A stretch of 64,000 nucleotides of DNA from Microbacterium sp. TPD7012. Its GTDB lineage: Bacteria; Actinomycetota; Actinomycetes; Actinomycetales; Microbacteriaceae. A program made the translations under genes and the position numbers. A model generated the notes under the pieces. That model saw only the letters and a program-made list of their open reading frames with translations. It ran no database searches and was not told the origin of the DNA. The stretch spans positions 779,543-843,542 of the forward strand of contig NZ_QDFV01000001.1 in the NCBI RefSeq assembly GCF_003075395.1, read 5' to 3'. How positions within the stretch are numbered: position 1 is the stretch's first letter; each line of letters opens with the position of its first letter. This document shows positions 9,807 through 18,726 of the stretch, one piece after another.

Positions 9807-10706
9807 ATGAGCGATCGGAATTCCGATGGACTGAGAGACGTCGCGCTGTGGCGGACGTTTCTCGCGGCATATCGATCGCGTTCGGTGTCGGCGGCGGCGC
9901 GGATGCTGGGACTCGCGCAGTCGAGCGTGACCGCGCAGCTGCAGGCACTGGAGGCGCGGATCGGCGAGCCGCTGTTCGACCGCCACGCGCGCGGCATCCG
10001 TCCCACCCCTCGGGCCGACGATCTCGCGAACCGGCTGGCGGGTCCGCTCGACGCGCTCGCGACGGCGCTCGGATCGCCTCCGCCCGCCGATGCGCCGCCG
10101 GTCCGACTCGGCGGCGCGGGCGATCTCCTCGCGGTGCTGGCGGCTCCCGCGCTCGCCTCGGCCGTGGCGGGAGGCCTCCGGGTCACCATGACGCCGGGAC
10201 TCGCGGCCGACCTGCTGGACCGGATCGCGACGGGGAGCCTCGACCTCGTGGTCTCGGCGGTGCGACCGCGCGGTCGCGCGCTCCCGACCGTCGCCCTCTT
10301 CGACGAGGAGTTCGTCCTCGTCGCATCCCCCTCGCTCGGGATCGAGCCGTCGGTCGACCTGCGGCCCGATGCGCTGGCGTCGACGCCGCTTCTCGCGTTC
10401 GCACAGGATGTGCCGATCCTCCGCCGCTACTGGCGGCACGTGTTCGGGATCCGACTCGAGCGCGCACCCGCTCTCGTCGCTCCCGATCTGCGCGCCCTCG
10501 TCGCCGCGGCGGTGGCGGGTGCGGGAGCCACGGTGCTGCCCACCTATCTGATCGCCGGCGAACTGGCCGACGGGCGGCTGGTGGTCCTGCGCGAGACCGA
10601 CGACCCGCCGATCAACACCCTCTACCTCGTGCGGCGCCCCGGGCCGCTCGCCGAAGGGGTCGCGGTGGTCGAGCGCGCGCTGTGCGACGCCGTCGCGGAC
10701 CTCTGA
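9807..10706 (+). CDS. LysR-family transcriptional regulator
   Basis: This 299-aa protein has the LysR helix-turn-helix near the N-terminus (SVSAAARMLGLAQSSVTAQLQALE, about residues 26-49) and a periplasmic-binding-like effector domain after residue 90. The divergent DJ-1/PfpI gene is its probable target, as is usual for LysR pairs. The start is preceded by a -10-like box rather than a ribosome-binding site. Its stop is one base from the stop of the convergent next gene. The effector is unknown. Confidence 0.9.
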   Translation: MSDRNSDGLRDVALWRTFLAAYRSRSVSAAARMLGLAQSSVTAQLQALEARIGEPLFDRHARGIRPTPRADDLANRLAGPLDALATALGSPPPADAPPVRLGGAGDLLAVLAAPALASAVAGGLRVTMTPGLAADLLDRIATGSLDLVVSAVRPRGRALPTVALFDEEFVLVASPSLGIEPSVDLRPDALASTPLLAFAQDVPILRRYWRHVFGIRLERAPALVAPDLRALVAAAVAGAGATVLPTYLIAGELADGRLVVLRETDDPPINTLYLVRRPGPLAEGVAVVERALCDAVADL

Positions 10707-10707
10707 T

Positions 10708-11292
10708 TCAGCGCGCGAACCAGCTCCGCAGCGAACGGGTCACGAAGGGCAGCACCCAGTAGGTCATGATCGGCGTGAGCACCAGGGTCGTGGCGAGCAC
10801 GCGCAGCCAGATCGGCAGAGCATCCCAGCCGGGGATGGGACTCATGGCGTAGGTGAACGCGAGGTTCACGGGGAAGAAGCCCAGCCAGATCGAGACCGCC
10901 TGCTTCCAGCGGGGAGGGGCGGGCGCGACGGTGACGGTGGTGGTCCCGCCCTCGGGCGTCGGCAGGGTGATGCTGCCGGTGGTCGGCTCGTCGAACCAGC
11001 CCTCGATGCCCGTGCGGCGCTTGGAGCGCTCGCTGCGGATGAAGCCCTCGCCCATCGAGAGCCACCATTCGCGCTCGCCGGACTTCTCCCATGCGACGAG
11101 GGATTCCTCGTTCGCGAAGCGGTAGAGCATGTGCCAGATCTGGGAGTCCTCGCCGGCGCGGACCCAGCCGGAGCCGAGGAATCCTGGATACTTCGTCGCG
11201 AGGTTCACGCCCGTCTGCACCCAGACGGTCGCCTCGGTGATGCGGTCGGGGTCGACCTCGCGGCGGATGGACACGGTGATGGGTTCGGACAC
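10708..11292 (-). CDS. antibiotic-biosynthesis-monooxygenase-like protein with two membrane helices
   Basis: In this 194-aa protein residues 1-90 resemble an ABM dimeric alpha-beta barrel (ITVSIRREVDPDRITE, PGFLGSGWV, WHMLYRFANEESLVAWEKS). Residues about 128-185 contain two hydrophobic segments (WLGFFPVNLAFTYAMS and LRVLATTLVLTPIMTYWVL). This ABM-plus-membrane architecture is known in hypothetical proteins, and no activity is established. GTG follows GAGGA. It is a single gene, convergent with lysR. Confidence 0.75.
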   Translation of the reverse strand: MSEPITVSIRREVDPDRITEATVWVQTGVNLATKYPGFLGSGWVRAGEDSQIWHMLYRFANEESLVAWEKSGEREWWLSMGEGFIRSERSKRRTGIEGWFDEPTTGSITLPTPEGGTTTVTVAPAPPRWKQAVSIWLGFFPVNLAFTYAMSPIPGWDALPIWLRVLATTLVLTPIMTYWVLPFVTRSLRSWFAR

Positions 11293-11432
11293 GATGCAGT
11301 CCTCGAAGACGGGGAGCCCGGATCACGGGCTGCCGAAGCGGCTGCGCCGGGGTGCGGGCGCACGTCGATTCTATTTCGGCTCGGCGGGCACGCGGAATCA
11401 GGCGATCTCATGAGGCTCCCGGGAAAGAGAGG

Positions 11433-11460
11433 ACCCCCGCCGACCCGATTCGGCGGGGGT
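11433..11460 (-). terminator. strong GC hairpin, terminator-like on the minus strand
   Basis: ACCCCCGCCG (11433-11442) pairs perfectly with CGGCGGGGGT (11451-11460) around an 8-base loop. On the minus strand it is followed by TCCTCTCTTTCCC, a weak pyrimidine tract; on the plus strand there is none. No minus-strand gene is seen immediately upstream, so its partner transcript is unclear. Confidence 0.55.
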
Positions 11461-11628
11461 CTCGCGGCGTGGGCGCCGCGACGGGAGCGAGAGTGCTCAC
11501 CGAGTGCGCGGATGATGTGACTACCCGATCCGGTCTGAGTCTCCTTGCCCGCGCATCTGCAGTTGTAATCGACCGAGGTGACGGGACGGTGAACGCGGCG
11601 CGAACATCCGCGCGCGGACGCTGTTCCT

Positions 11629-11654
11629 CATTTACAAGGATGTCCTAGTAAATG
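11629..11654. promoter_or_regulatory. 26-bp palindromic operator upstream of the mms operon
   Basis: CATTTAC-A-AGGA-TG-TCCT-A-GTAAATG is symmetrical except for one A/A pair and the central TG. It lies 59 bp before the mmsA start. Size and symmetry suit a TetR- or GntR-type repressor dimer. Control by an acyl-CoA is plausible for this pathway but is inference. Confidence 0.65.
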
Positions 11655-11712
11655 ATCGGATGCCGGAGTAAACTCCCAATATGCCAATGATGGCTCGGAG
11701 GGATGTCACACA

Positions 11713-13212
11713 ATGACTCGTACTATCCCGCACTTCGTGGGCGGATCGCTTCTCACCCCGGACACCGGTCGCTTCGCCGACGTGTTCGATCCGAGCTCGG
11801 GCGCCGTGCAGGCTCGTGTGCCACTGGCGTCGGCCGACGAGGTGCGCGAGGTGATCGCGAACGCCGAGGCGGCGCAGATCGCCTGGGCCGCGACGAACCC
11901 GCAGAAGCGCGCCCGCGTGCTGCTGCGCTTCCTCGATCTCGTGCAGCGCGAGATGCAGTCGCTCGCCGAGCTCCTCGCCAGCGAGCACGGCAAGACCGTC
12001 GACGACGCCAAGGGCGACATCCAGCGCGGCCTCGAGGTCATCGAGTTCTCGGCGGGTGCCCCGCACCTCCTCAAGGGCGAGTACTCGACGGGGGCCGGGG
12101 CCGGGATCGACGTCTACTCGATGCGGCAGCCGCTCGGTGTGGTCGCCGCGATCACTCCGTTCAACTTCCCGGCGATGATCCCGCTGTGGAAGGCGGGTCC
12201 GGCGCTCGCCGCGGGCAACGCCGTGGTGCTCAAGCCCAGCGAGCGCGACCCCTCCGTGCCCGTGCGCATCGCCGAGCTCTTCCTCGAAGCGGGTCTTCCC
12301 GCCGGCGTGCTGAACGTCGTGCACGGCGACAAGGAGGCCGTCGACACGCTGCTCACCGACGAGCGCATCCGCGCCGTCGGCTTCGTGGGGTCCACCCCGA
12401 TCGCCGAGTACATCTATTCGACCGCCGCGGCGCACGGCAAGCGCGCGCAGTGCTTCGGCGGCGCGAAGAACCACATGATCGTGATGCCGGATGCCGACCT
12501 CGACCAGACCGTCGACGCGCTCATCGGCTCCGGCTACGGCTCGGCGGGGGAGCGCTGCATGGCGATCTCCGTGGCCGTCCCGGTCGGGCAGGAGACCGCC
12601 GACGCGCTGGCCGCGAAGCTCCTCGAGCGGGTGGGGCAGCTGCGCATCGGCCCGTCGCTCGCGAAGGACGTCGACTACGGACCGCTCGTGACCCGCGCCG
12701 CGGTCGAGCGGGTCGAGGGCTATATCCAGCAGGGCATCGACGAGGGCGCCACGCTTCTCGCCGACGGCCGCGGCTTCACCGTGGACGGCTACGAGGAGGG
12801 CTTCTACCTCGGCCCGACGCTGTTCGATCACGTCACGACCGACATGGCGATCTACCGCGAGGAGATCTTCGGACCGGTGCTCGTGATCGCACGGGCGGCC
12901 GACTACGAGGAGGCCCTGCGGATGGCGTCGGAGCACGAGTACGGAAACGGCGTCGCGATCTTCACCCGCGACGGAGATGCCGCCCGCGACTTCGCCGCCC
13001 GGGTGCAGGTCGGGATGGTCGGCGTGAACGTGCCGATCCCGGTGCCGATCGCCTACTACACGTTCGGCGGCTGGAAGCGCAGCGGCTTCGGCGACCTGAA
13101 TCAGCACGGCGCCGACGCGTTCCGCTTCTACACGAAGACCAAGACCGTGACGAGCCGCTGGCCATCGGGCATCAAGGACGGTGCCAGCTTCGTCATCCCG
13201 ACCATGCACTGA
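11713..13212 (+). CDS. mmsA: methylmalonate-semialdehyde dehydrogenase (CoA-acylating)
   Basis: This 499-aa aldehyde dehydrogenase oxidises methylmalonate semialdehyde to propionyl-CoA with NAD+ and CoA, releasing CO2, in valine catabolism. It has the MmsA-type N-terminus (HFVGGSLL), ITPFNFPAMIPLWK cofactor region, VGFVGSTPIAEYIY and the catalytic Cys282 in GSAGERCMAIS. EEIFGPVL marks the C-terminal part. It leads the operon mmsA-acd-mmsB-echA. The start has GGAGG upstream and the 26-bp palindrome lies within its promoter region. Confidence 0.95.
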   Translation: MTRTIPHFVGGSLLTPDTGRFADVFDPSSGAVQARVPLASADEVREVIANAEAAQIAWAATNPQKRARVLLRFLDLVQREMQSLAELLASEHGKTVDDAKGDIQRGLEVIEFSAGAPHLLKGEYSTGAGAGIDVYSMRQPLGVVAAITPFNFPAMIPLWKAGPALAAGNAVVLKPSERDPSVPVRIAELFLEAGLPAGVLNVVHGDKEAVDTLLTDERIRAVGFVGSTPIAEYIYSTAAAHGKRAQCFGGAKNHMIVMPDADLDQTVDALIGSGYGSAGERCMAISVAVPVGQETADALAAKLLERVGQLRIGPSLAKDVDYGPLVTRAAVERVEGYIQQGIDEGATLLADGRGFTVDGYEEGFYLGPTLFDHVTTDMAIYREEIFGPVLVIARAADYEEALRMASEHEYGNGVAIFTRDGDAARDFAARVQVGMVGVNVPIPVPIAYYTFGGWKRSGFGDLNQHGADAFRFYTKTKTVTSRWPSGIKDGASFVIPTMH

Positions 13213-13216
13213 CCCG

Positions 13217-13241
13217 CCCTTCGACAAGCTCAGGGATCCAG
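13217..13241 (+). repeat. PE-B copy between mmsA and the acyl-CoA dehydrogenase gene
   Basis: CCCTTCGACAAGCTCAGGG followed by ATCCAG fills most of the 33-bp intergenic gap. It leaves almost no room for a ribosome-binding site before the next start, so the insertion may affect coupling inside the operon. Confidence 0.8.
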
Positions 13242-13245
13242 AGAA

Positions 13246-14427
13246 ATGACAATGACCACCGTCACCACCACCGCCGAAGAGCGCGAGGCCATCCTCGACG
13301 CCGTCCGCGACTTCGCGGAGACCGAGCTCGCGCCGTACGCCGCCGAGCGCGACGAGAAGCACATCTTCCCGCGGGAGTCGCTGAACAAGGCCGGAGAGCT
13401 CGGGCTCGGCGGCATCTACGTCCGCGAGGAATTCGGCGGCACGGGCCTGAGCCGCACCGACACCGTGGCGATCTTCGAGGAACTCGCGAAGGGCGACCCC
13501 GCGGTCGCCGCGTACATCTCGATCCACAACATGGTCGTGTGGATGATCGACACGTACGGCGACGACCCGCAGCGGAGTGCCTGGCTGCCGCAGCTCACCG
13601 CGATGCAGGAGTTCGGCGGCTACTGCCTCACCGAGCCCGGTGCCGGCTCGGATGCCGCGAACATCGCCGCGAGTGCGGTCCGCGACGGCGACGAGTACGT
13701 GCTCACCGGCGTGAAGCAGTTCATCTCCGGTGCGGGTGAGGCAGCGGTCTACGTCGTCATGGCGCGCACCGGAGAGCCGGGCGCCCGCGGCATCAGCGCG
13801 TTCCTGGTCGCCGGCGACGCGGAGGGACTCAGCTTCGGAGCGCCGGAGAAGAAGATGGGGTGGCACGCCCAGCCCACGCGGCAGGTGATCCTCGACGGCG
13901 TGCGCGTTCCGGCATCCGCTCTTCTCGGTGAGGAGGGTCGCGGCTTCGCGATCGCGATGTCGGCGCTCAACGGCGGTCGGCTCAACATCGCCGCATGCTC
14001 GCTCGGCGGGGCGCAGTGGGCGCTCGACAGGGCGGTGCAGTACGTGCACGAGCGGGTCGCCTTCGGAGAGCCCCTGGCCGAGAAGCAGTCGATCATGTTC
14101 GCGATCGCCGACATGCGCACCGACCTGCAGGCGGCTCGCCTGATGGTGCGCGACGGCGCCGAGGCCGTCGACCAGCACGCCCCGGATGCGACCATGCGGT
14201 GCGCGATGGCCAAGCGCTTCGCCACCGACGCCGGCTTCGACGTCGCGAACCGGGCGCTGCAGCTGCACGGCGGATACGGCTACCTGCAGGACTACGGGAT
14301 CGAGAAGGTCGTGCGCGACCTGCGCGTGCACCAGATCCTCGAGGGGACGAACGAGATCATGCGCCTGATCGTCGGTCGCGAGATGCTGCGACCCGCGGGG
14401 TCGTCGTCGATGCGGAGTGCATCATGA
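13246..14427 (+). CDS. acyl-CoA dehydrogenase, probably isobutyryl-CoA dehydrogenase
   Basis: This 393-aa flavoprotein converts isobutyryl-CoA to methacrylyl-CoA and passes electrons to ETF. FAD-binding motifs [14 protein letters not shown] and KQFISGA, and the C-terminal ILEGTNEIM with the probable catalytic Glu366, place it with short/branched-chain enzymes. Position between mmsA and mmsB supports the valine role. ATG 13246 and ATG 13252 are both possible starts with poor ribosome-binding sites because PE-B lies directly upstream. Its stop overlaps mmsB (ATGA). Confidence 0.9.
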   Translation: MTMTTVTTTAEEREAILDAVRDFAETELAPYAAERDEKHIFPRESLNKAGELGLGGIYVREEFGGTGLSRTDTVAIFEELAKGDPAVAAYISIHNMVVWMIDTYGDDPQRSAWLPQLTAMQEFGGYCLTEPGAGSDAANIAASAVRDGDEYVLTGVKQFISGAGEAAVYVVMARTGEPGARGISAFLVAGDAEGLSFGAPEKKMGWHAQPTRQVILDGVRVPASALLGEEGRGFAIAMSALNGGRLNIAACSLGGAQWALDRAVQYVHERVAFGEPLAEKQSIMFAIADMRTDLQAARLMVRDGAEAVDQHAPDATMRCAMAKRFATDAGFDVANRALQLHGGYGYLQDYGIEKVVRDLRVHQILEGTNEIMRLIVGREMLRPAGSSSMRSAS

Positions 14428-15311
14428 CGAGCGTCGCGTTCCTCGGCCTCGGGCACATGGGTCTGCCGATGGCGAAGAACCTCGTCGCCGCGGGCCACGA
14501 GGTGCACGGGTTCGATCTGGTGCCCGCCGCGATCGAGGCGGCGCAGGCGGCGGGGATCGCCGTGGCGTCGAGCGGGGCGGATGCCGTGGCCGACGCGGAT
14601 GTCGTCATCACGATGTTCCCCGCGGGGAAGCACGTGATCGAGGCGTACCGCTCCGAGCTGCTCGCCGCCGCGCGCCCCGGCACCCTGTTCATCGAGTCAT
14701 CGACGATCGCGGTCGACGAAGCCCGTGCGGCGCATGCGCTGGCGATCGCCGCCGGTCACCGCAACGTCGACGCTCCCGTGTCGGGCGGCGTCGTCGGGGC
14801 CGAGAACGGCACCCTGGCCTTCATGGTCGGCGGGTCCGACGAGGACTACGCCGCTGCCCTTCCGCTGCTCGAGGTCATGGGCAAGCGGATCGTGCACTGC
14901 GGCGGACCGGGCCTCGGCCAGGCAGCGAAGGTGTGCAACAACATGGTCCTCGCGGTGTCGCAGATCGCGGTCGCCGAAGCGTTCGTGCTGGGGGAGCGTC
15001 TGGGCCTCGAGCATCAGGCGCTGTTCGACGTGGTCTCGCAGGCGTCCGGTCAGTGCTGGTCGATCACGACCAACTGCCCGGTGCCGGGACCGGTGCCGAC
15101 GAGCCCCGCCAACCGGGACTACCAGCCGGGGTTCGCCGGCGCGCTGATGGCCAAGGACCTGGGCCTCGCGCTGCAGGCGATCGAGCAGACGTCGACGGAT
15201 GCTCAGATGGGACGGCTCGCGCAGCAGATCTACGCCGCGTTCGCTGCGGGCGACGGTGCGGGCCGGGACTTCTCCGGCATCATCACCGACATCCGCGACG
15301 CGACCGACTGA
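14424..15311 (+). CDS. mmsB: 3-hydroxyisobutyrate dehydrogenase
   Basis: This 295-aa NAD-dependent dehydrogenase oxidises 3-hydroxyisobutyrate to methylmalonate semialdehyde, the substrate of MmsA. The Rossmann motif [17 protein letters not shown], the substrate motif [16 protein letters not shown] (about residue 117) and the catalytic Lys in [10 protein letters not shown] (about residue 172) are all present. Start and stop overlap (ATGA) tie it to the acyl-CoA dehydrogenase. PE-C hairpins follow its stop. Confidence 0.95.
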   Translation: MTSVAFLGLGHMGLPMAKNLVAAGHEVHGFDLVPAAIEAAQAAGIAVASSGADAVADADVVITMFPAGKHVIEAYRSELLAAARPGTLFIESSTIAVDEARAAHALAIAAGHRNVDAPVSGGVVGAENGTLAFMVGGSDEDYAAALPLLEVMGKRIVHCGGPGLGQAAKVCNNMVLAVSQIAVAEAFVLGERLGLEHQALFDVVSQASGQCWSITTNCPVPGPVPTSPANRDYQPGFAGALMAKDLGLALQAIEQTSTDAQMGRLAQQIYAAFAAGDGAGRDFSGIITDIRDATD

Positions 15312-15322
15312 CCGATGCCCGC

Positions 15323-15401
15323 CAGTTTGCAGGTCGGCGATACATCTGCAGGTCGCATCCGCGCATCGAGACCTGCATCTGTCTTTTCGACCTGCAAACT
15401 G
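15323..15401. repeat. PE-C palindrome, nested double form
   Basis: Outer arms CAGTTTGCAGGTCG (15323-15336) and CGACCTGCAAACTG (15388-15401) are perfectly complementary. An inner pair TGCAGGTC/GACCTGCA is nested inside, giving four copies of the same 8-bp box. It lies between mmsB and the hydratase gene. Simpler versions occur at 47256-47319 and 63791-63856. A structured RNA or attenuator in the operon is possible. Confidence 0.85.
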
Positions 15402-15481
15402 CGCCGGGAACTGCGGGTCCGGGTCGAGCGACGAGACCGCACGCAGGGCGATACTGGGATGACCACGACGGAGAGGGCCAC

Positions 15482-16258
15482 ATGACCGAGTACGAGACGA
15501 TCCTGGTCGAGCAGCGCGGACGCGTCGGGTGGATCACCCTGCACCGGCCGGAGGCGCTGAACGCCCTCAACAGCCGGCTCGCGGAAGAGGTCACGGCCGC
15601 AGCGGTCGCCTTCGACGAGGACGAGGGTGTCGGCGCGATCGTCGTGACCGGGTCGGAGAAGGCGTTCGCGGCGGGTGCCGACATCAAGGAGATGGAGAGC
15701 ATGTCGGCCGCGGAGATGCTCGAGACCGACCACTTCGGCGCCTGGCATGAGTTCGCGGCGGTGCGCACGCCGGTGATCGCTGCCGTCTCCGGCTTCGCGC
15801 TGGGCGGCGGATGCGAGCTGGCGATGATGTGCGACATCATCCTCGCAGCCGACACCGCGAAGTTCGGACAGCCGGAGATCAATCTCGGCGTCATTCCGGG
15901 CATGGGCGGCACGCAGCGTCTGATCCGCGCCGTCGGATACTACAAGGCCGCTGAGCTGGTGCTCTCCGGACGCTTCATGGGCGCCGAGGAGGCGGAGCGC
16001 TCAGGTCTCGTGTCGCGCGTCGTCCCGGCATCCGATCTCCTCGCCGAGACGGGGAAGCTCGCCGAGACGATCGCCTCGAAGTCGTTGCCCTCGGTCTATG
16101 CGGCCAAGGCGGCTCTGGACGCGGCGATGGAGACGACGCTCGCCGAGGGGCTGGCGCATGAGAAGCAGGCTTTCGCCGCGCTCTTCGACACCGCCGATCA
16201 GAAGGAGGGCATGTCGGCCTTCCGGGAGAAGCGTGCACCGCAGTTCGAGAACCGGTGA
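15482..16258 (+). CDS. enoyl-CoA hydratase (crotonase family)
   Basis: This 258-aa protein hydrates enoyl-CoA, here probably methacrylyl-CoA. Oxyanion-hole segments [11 protein letters not shown] (about residue 61) and [16 protein letters not shown] (about residue 99), and the catalytic Glu region [19 protein letters not shown] with two Glu-type positions, indicate a true hydratase. The start follows GGAGAGGG. It is last in the mms operon, separated from mmsB by the PE-C palindrome. No dedicated 3-hydroxyisobutyryl-CoA hydrolase is seen. Confidence 0.92.
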   Translation: MTEYETILVEQRGRVGWITLHRPEALNALNSRLAEEVTAAAVAFDEDEGVGAIVVTGSEKAFAAGADIKEMESMSAAEMLETDHFGAWHEFAAVRTPVIAAVSGFALGGGCELAMMCDIILAADTAKFGQPEINLGVIPGMGGTQRLIRAVGYYKAAELVLSGRFMGAEEAERSGLVSRVVPASDLLAETGKLAETIASKSLPSVYAAKAALDAAMETTLAEGLAHEKQAFAALFDTADQKEGMSAFREKRAPQFENR

Positions 16259-16271
16259 CGGGTGTCGGGGT

Positions 16272-16356
16272 GTTCACAATTCAGCAAGAATCCGGCGGAT
16301 GTGCCCGGAAAGGACTCGCCAGAGCCGGTGAAGCCATGATCCTGCTGAATCATGAA
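16272..16356. repeat. PE-A copy 2 between convergent genes
   Basis: GTTCACAATTCAGCAAGAAT at the left and CCTGCTGAATCATGAAC at the right form an imperfect inverted repeat. It fills the 100-bp gap between the hydratase stop (16258) and the stop of the convergent YdeI-like gene (16360), where it could act as a bidirectional terminator. Confidence 0.8.
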
Positions 16357-16359
16357 CGG

Positions 16360-16803
16360 TCAGCTGCGGAGACCGTCGACGATCTTCGCGATCCTGCGCT
16401 CCCGGGTCGCCTCCTGCTTCGCGTCGGCGACCGTGCGGGCGTGCTCCTTGCGGGCCGAATAGCTCAGCGCGTCGAACGCCGCACGCACGGCCGGGTCGGC
16501 ATCCAGCGCACTGGCGAGTTCGTCGGGCACGTCGACCGTCCGCTCGGCGGAGTCGACCCGGATGACGGCGTCGATCTCCTGATCGATCTCGAGGCCGAGA
16601 TCGCTGCGCACGGCCTTGCTGAAGCCGATCATGTTCTCGCTGCCCATGCGCGCGACACGCAGTCGCGCCGTGCGTCCGCCGATCGTGACGGCCACCGGGA
16701 AGGCCTTGCCTGCCCCGAAGGACGCGACCTGCTCGTCGCTGAGCAGGATCGCCGCGGCGGGACCACGGCCGGTGAGGACGGTGTGCAGGCGCAGTTCGCT
16801 CAT
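16360..16803 (-). CDS. YdeI/OmpD-associated-like protein with DUF1905 domain
   Basis: This 147-aa protein has an N-terminal DUF1905-like beta domain (residues about 5-85: VAVTIGGRTARLRVARMG, GFSKAVRSDLGL) and a C-terminal YdeI-type helical tail (FDALSYSARKEHARTVADAKQEATRERRIAKIV). The family is widespread but biochemically uncharacterised. Its start overlaps the SRPBCC stop by four bases, so it is third in the MarR-SRPBCC-YdeI unit. Confidence 0.8.
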   Translation of the reverse strand: MSELRLHTVLTGRGPAAAILLSDEQVASFGAGKAFPVAVTIGGRTARLRVARMGSENMIGFSKAVRSDLGLEIDQEIDAVIRVDSAERTVDVPDELASALDADPAVRAAFDALSYSARKEHARTVADAKQEATRERRIAKIVDGLRS

Positions 16804-17270
16804 GCCGACAGATTACGCCCGTGTCCCGCGACTTCTGCGGAGAGGATCGCGTTGCGTTCCTCGATCAGCCGGCGCATGTACGCGCGCATGAAGACGGCAT
16901 CGACGAGCCGGCCGAGCGGACCGAACGGCGAGTGGAAGGTCACGGTGTCGCGCATGAGGGTGCCGGTCGGATGCTCGTCGAACCGGTGCTCGTGCAGGAA
17001 GGCCCCGAAGGGGCCGGCGATCTGCCGATCGGAGAATCCGCGCGGCGGATCGATGTCGAAGACCACCGAGCGCAGGCGGAAGCGGATGCCGAGATGGCGC
17101 GCCTGCCAGGTCACGGTCGAGCCCTCGGTGAACACCCCGCCCGCCGGAGGCTCGACCATCGTCTCGCCGTACCGTGCCATGGAGCGCACGTGCAGGCCCG
17201 GATCGAGCGAGGCGCCGAAGACTTCGGCCGGTGGGGCGGCGATGATCGTCTCGAGGACGAACCGCGCCAC
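16800..17270 (-). CDS. SRPBCC-fold (polyketide cyclase/START-like) protein
   Basis: This protein of about 156 aa has the SRPBCC start VARFVLETIIAAPPAEVFGASLD and a hydrophobic ligand-cavity pattern ending in the long C-terminal helix. Such proteins bind small hydrophobic ligands; the ligand is unknown. GTG 17270 is preferred because it follows the MarR stop by one base; an open frame upstream overlaps the regulator and is not needed. It is co-transcribed with the MarR regulator and may be under its control. Confidence 0.78.
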   Translation of the reverse strand: MARFVLETIIAAPPAEVFGASLDPGLHVRSMARYGETMVEPPAGGVFTEGSTVTWQARHLGIRFRLRSVVFDIDPPRGFSDRQIAGPFGAFLHEHRFDEHPTGTLMRDTVTFHSPFGPLGRLVDAVFMRAYMRRLIEERNAILSAEVAGHGRNLSA

Positions 17271-17271
17271 G

Positions 17272-17808
17272 TCAGAGCGCTTCGGGCTGGGGGCGCGGGT
17301 CGGCGAAGTCGCCGGCGTCCTTGCGCATCCTCGCCACGATCGCGACGAGCTCGGCGGCATCGTCGCGGCTGAGACCCGGATCGGCGAAGACGTCGGCGTT
17401 GAGGGCCTCGGTCGCCCGCTCGACGAGCTCGCGGCCGGCATCCGTCAGGGCGAGGAGTGCGGCGCGGCCGTCGTAGGGGTGCGGCGCACGCACGATCAGG
17501 CCGTCCCGCACGAGCCGCTCGGCTGTGCTCGTCACCGTGGTCGCATGCACCTGGAGCCGGGCGACCACGCTCGACAGCGGCAGGCTCCCCGCGCGGCTGA
17601 ACGCCAGCAGGCGCAGCACCTCGTAGCGAGCGAAGCTCAGCGCGAACGGCTTCAGGGTGGCGTCGACGCGGGCGAGCAGCAGCTGTTGCGCGCGCATGAC
17701 CGAGGTGACGACGGTCATGCCGTCGGCGGCATCCGTCCATCCGTGCGCGAGCCATTGCCGCTTCGCCTCGGCGAGCGGATCAACGGGGAGCGGTCGGGAT
17801 TGGGCCAC
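17272..17808 (-). CDS. MarR-family transcriptional regulator
   Basis: This 178-aa protein has a winged-helix centre (LPLSSVVARLQVHATTVTSTAERLVRDGLIVRAPHPYDGRA split over recognition helix and wing, about residues 75-115) flanked by dimerisation helices, as in MarR. It heads a three-gene unit. A GTG start lies six bases after a -10-like TACCGT, suggesting a leaderless transcript. Its target is probably its own operon. Confidence 0.87.
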   Translation of the reverse strand: MAQSRPLPVDPLAEAKRQWLAHGWTDAADGMTVVTSVMRAQQLLLARVDATLKPFALSFARYEVLRLLAFSRAGSLPLSSVVARLQVHATTVTSTAERLVRDGLIVRAPHPYDGRAALLALTDAGRELVERATEALNADVFADPGLSRDDAAELVAIVARMRKDAGDFADPRPQPEAL

Positions 17809-17814
17809 ATCCCT

Positions 17815-17820
17815 ACGGTA
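17815..17820 (-). promoter_or_regulatory. -10 box of a probable leaderless marR transcript
   Basis: On the minus strand TACCGT ends six bases before the GTG start at 17808 and there is no ribosome-binding site. Confidence 0.45.
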
Positions 17821-17948
17821 GCGGCGGGAGGCCGGTGCGTCGGGACGGCGCGCGACGCGCCCATCGTCGGAGTCCGTGGGTCTCAGTCGCAGAGGTGCTG
17901 GGACTCAGTATCGCGGTCTAGAATTGCAGCAGTCGTGAGGAGCAATCG

Positions 17949-18725
17949 ATGAAGATCTTCGTCCTGGTCAAAGAGGTGCCGGACACCTATGGCGATCGCA
18001 AGCTGAATCTCGAGACCGGCCTCGCGGATCGGGCGGCAGGCGATGTGGTCCTCGACGAGATCACGGAGCGTGCCCTCGAGGTCGCGTTGGCCTTCGCCGA
18101 CAAGAACGAGGGCACCGAGGTGGTCGCCCTCTCGATGGCACCCGCGGGGTCGACGGCATCCGTCCGACGCGCTCTCGCGATCGGCGCAGGGTCAGCCGTG
18201 CACATCGCCGACGAGCAATTGGCGGGTGCGGATCTCGGACTCACGGCCGAGGTGCTGGCCGCGGCCATCCGCCGCGGTGCTCCCGACCTGGTGATCACCG
18301 GGAACCTGTCGACCGACGGATCCGGCGGCGTGATCCCGGCGATGCTCGCCGAGCACCTCGGCTTCGCGCAGGCCACCGCCCTCAGCTCCGTCGAGATCAC
18401 CGCGGATGCCGTCGCCGGCACGCGCGCCGCGGATGCCGGCGGCCAGCAGATCTCCGCTCCGCTTCCTGCCGTGATCTCGATCACGGAGGCGCTCCCTGAC
18501 GCCCGGTTCCCGAACTTCAAGGGGATCATGGCCGCGAAGAAGAAGCCGCTCGACGTGCTCTCGCTCGCCGACCTCGAGGTCTCGGCCGACCCCGCCGCCG
18601 CGCCGCGCACCATCATGACCGCGGTGGCCGAGAAGCCGCCGCGGGCGGCGGGCGTGAAGATCACCGACGAGGGCGATGCCGCCGAGAAGCTCGTCGAGTA
18701 CCTCGTGCAGAACAGGCTGGTGTGA
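17949..18725 (+). CDS. etfB: electron transfer flavoprotein beta subunit
   Basis: This 258-aa protein is the AMP-binding subunit of the heterodimeric ETF that accepts electrons from acyl-CoA dehydrogenases such as the one at 13246. The N-terminus KIFVLVKEVPDTYGDRKL, VVALSMAP and the signature LPAVISITEALPDARFPNFKGIMAAKKKPL (read in two parts near residues 176-200) are typical. The start follows GAGGAG, and a TAGAAT -10-like box lies at 17919-17924. It opens a run through etfA, the cytochrome b-like gene, the ASCH gene and the thiolase gene. Confidence 0.95.
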   Translation: MKIFVLVKEVPDTYGDRKLNLETGLADRAAGDVVLDEITERALEVALAFADKNEGTEVVALSMAPAGSTASVRRALAIGAGSAVHIADEQLAGADLGLTAEVLAAAIRRGAPDLVITGNLSTDGSGGVIPAMLAEHLGFAQATALSSVEITADAVAGTRAADAGGQQISAPLPAVISITEALPDARFPNFKGIMAAKKKPLDVLSLADLEVSADPAAAPRTIMTAVAEKPPRAAGVKITDEGDAAEKLVEYLVQNRLV

Positions 18726-18726
18726 G

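Larger units (their letters stand above)
11293..11712. other. 420-bp intergenic region upstream of mmsA
   Basis: No convincing gene or tRNA was seen here. It holds a strong GC hairpin at 11433-11460 and a 26-bp palindrome at 11629-11654, both listed separately. A short dyad GGAG-TAAA-CTCC lies at 11666-11677, and an AT-rich stretch leads to a GGAGG ribosome-binding site just before mmsA. Confidence 0.6.

Noticed and set aside
11480..11570. Possible tRNA upstream of mmsA
   Set aside because: No T-arm consensus, acceptor pairing or CCA end could be found.
11632..14331. A 2.7-kb open frame on the minus strand over mmsA and the acyl-CoA dehydrogenase
   Set aside because: It is rich in His, Arg, Gly and Val in the pattern of an antisense shadow of high-GC coding DNA; the plus-strand genes have clear families.
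16810..16815. TAATCT six bases before the YdeI-like start as a leaderless promoter
   Set aside because: The hexamer is part of the last codons of the overlapping upstream gene and may be chance; co-transcription is simpler.
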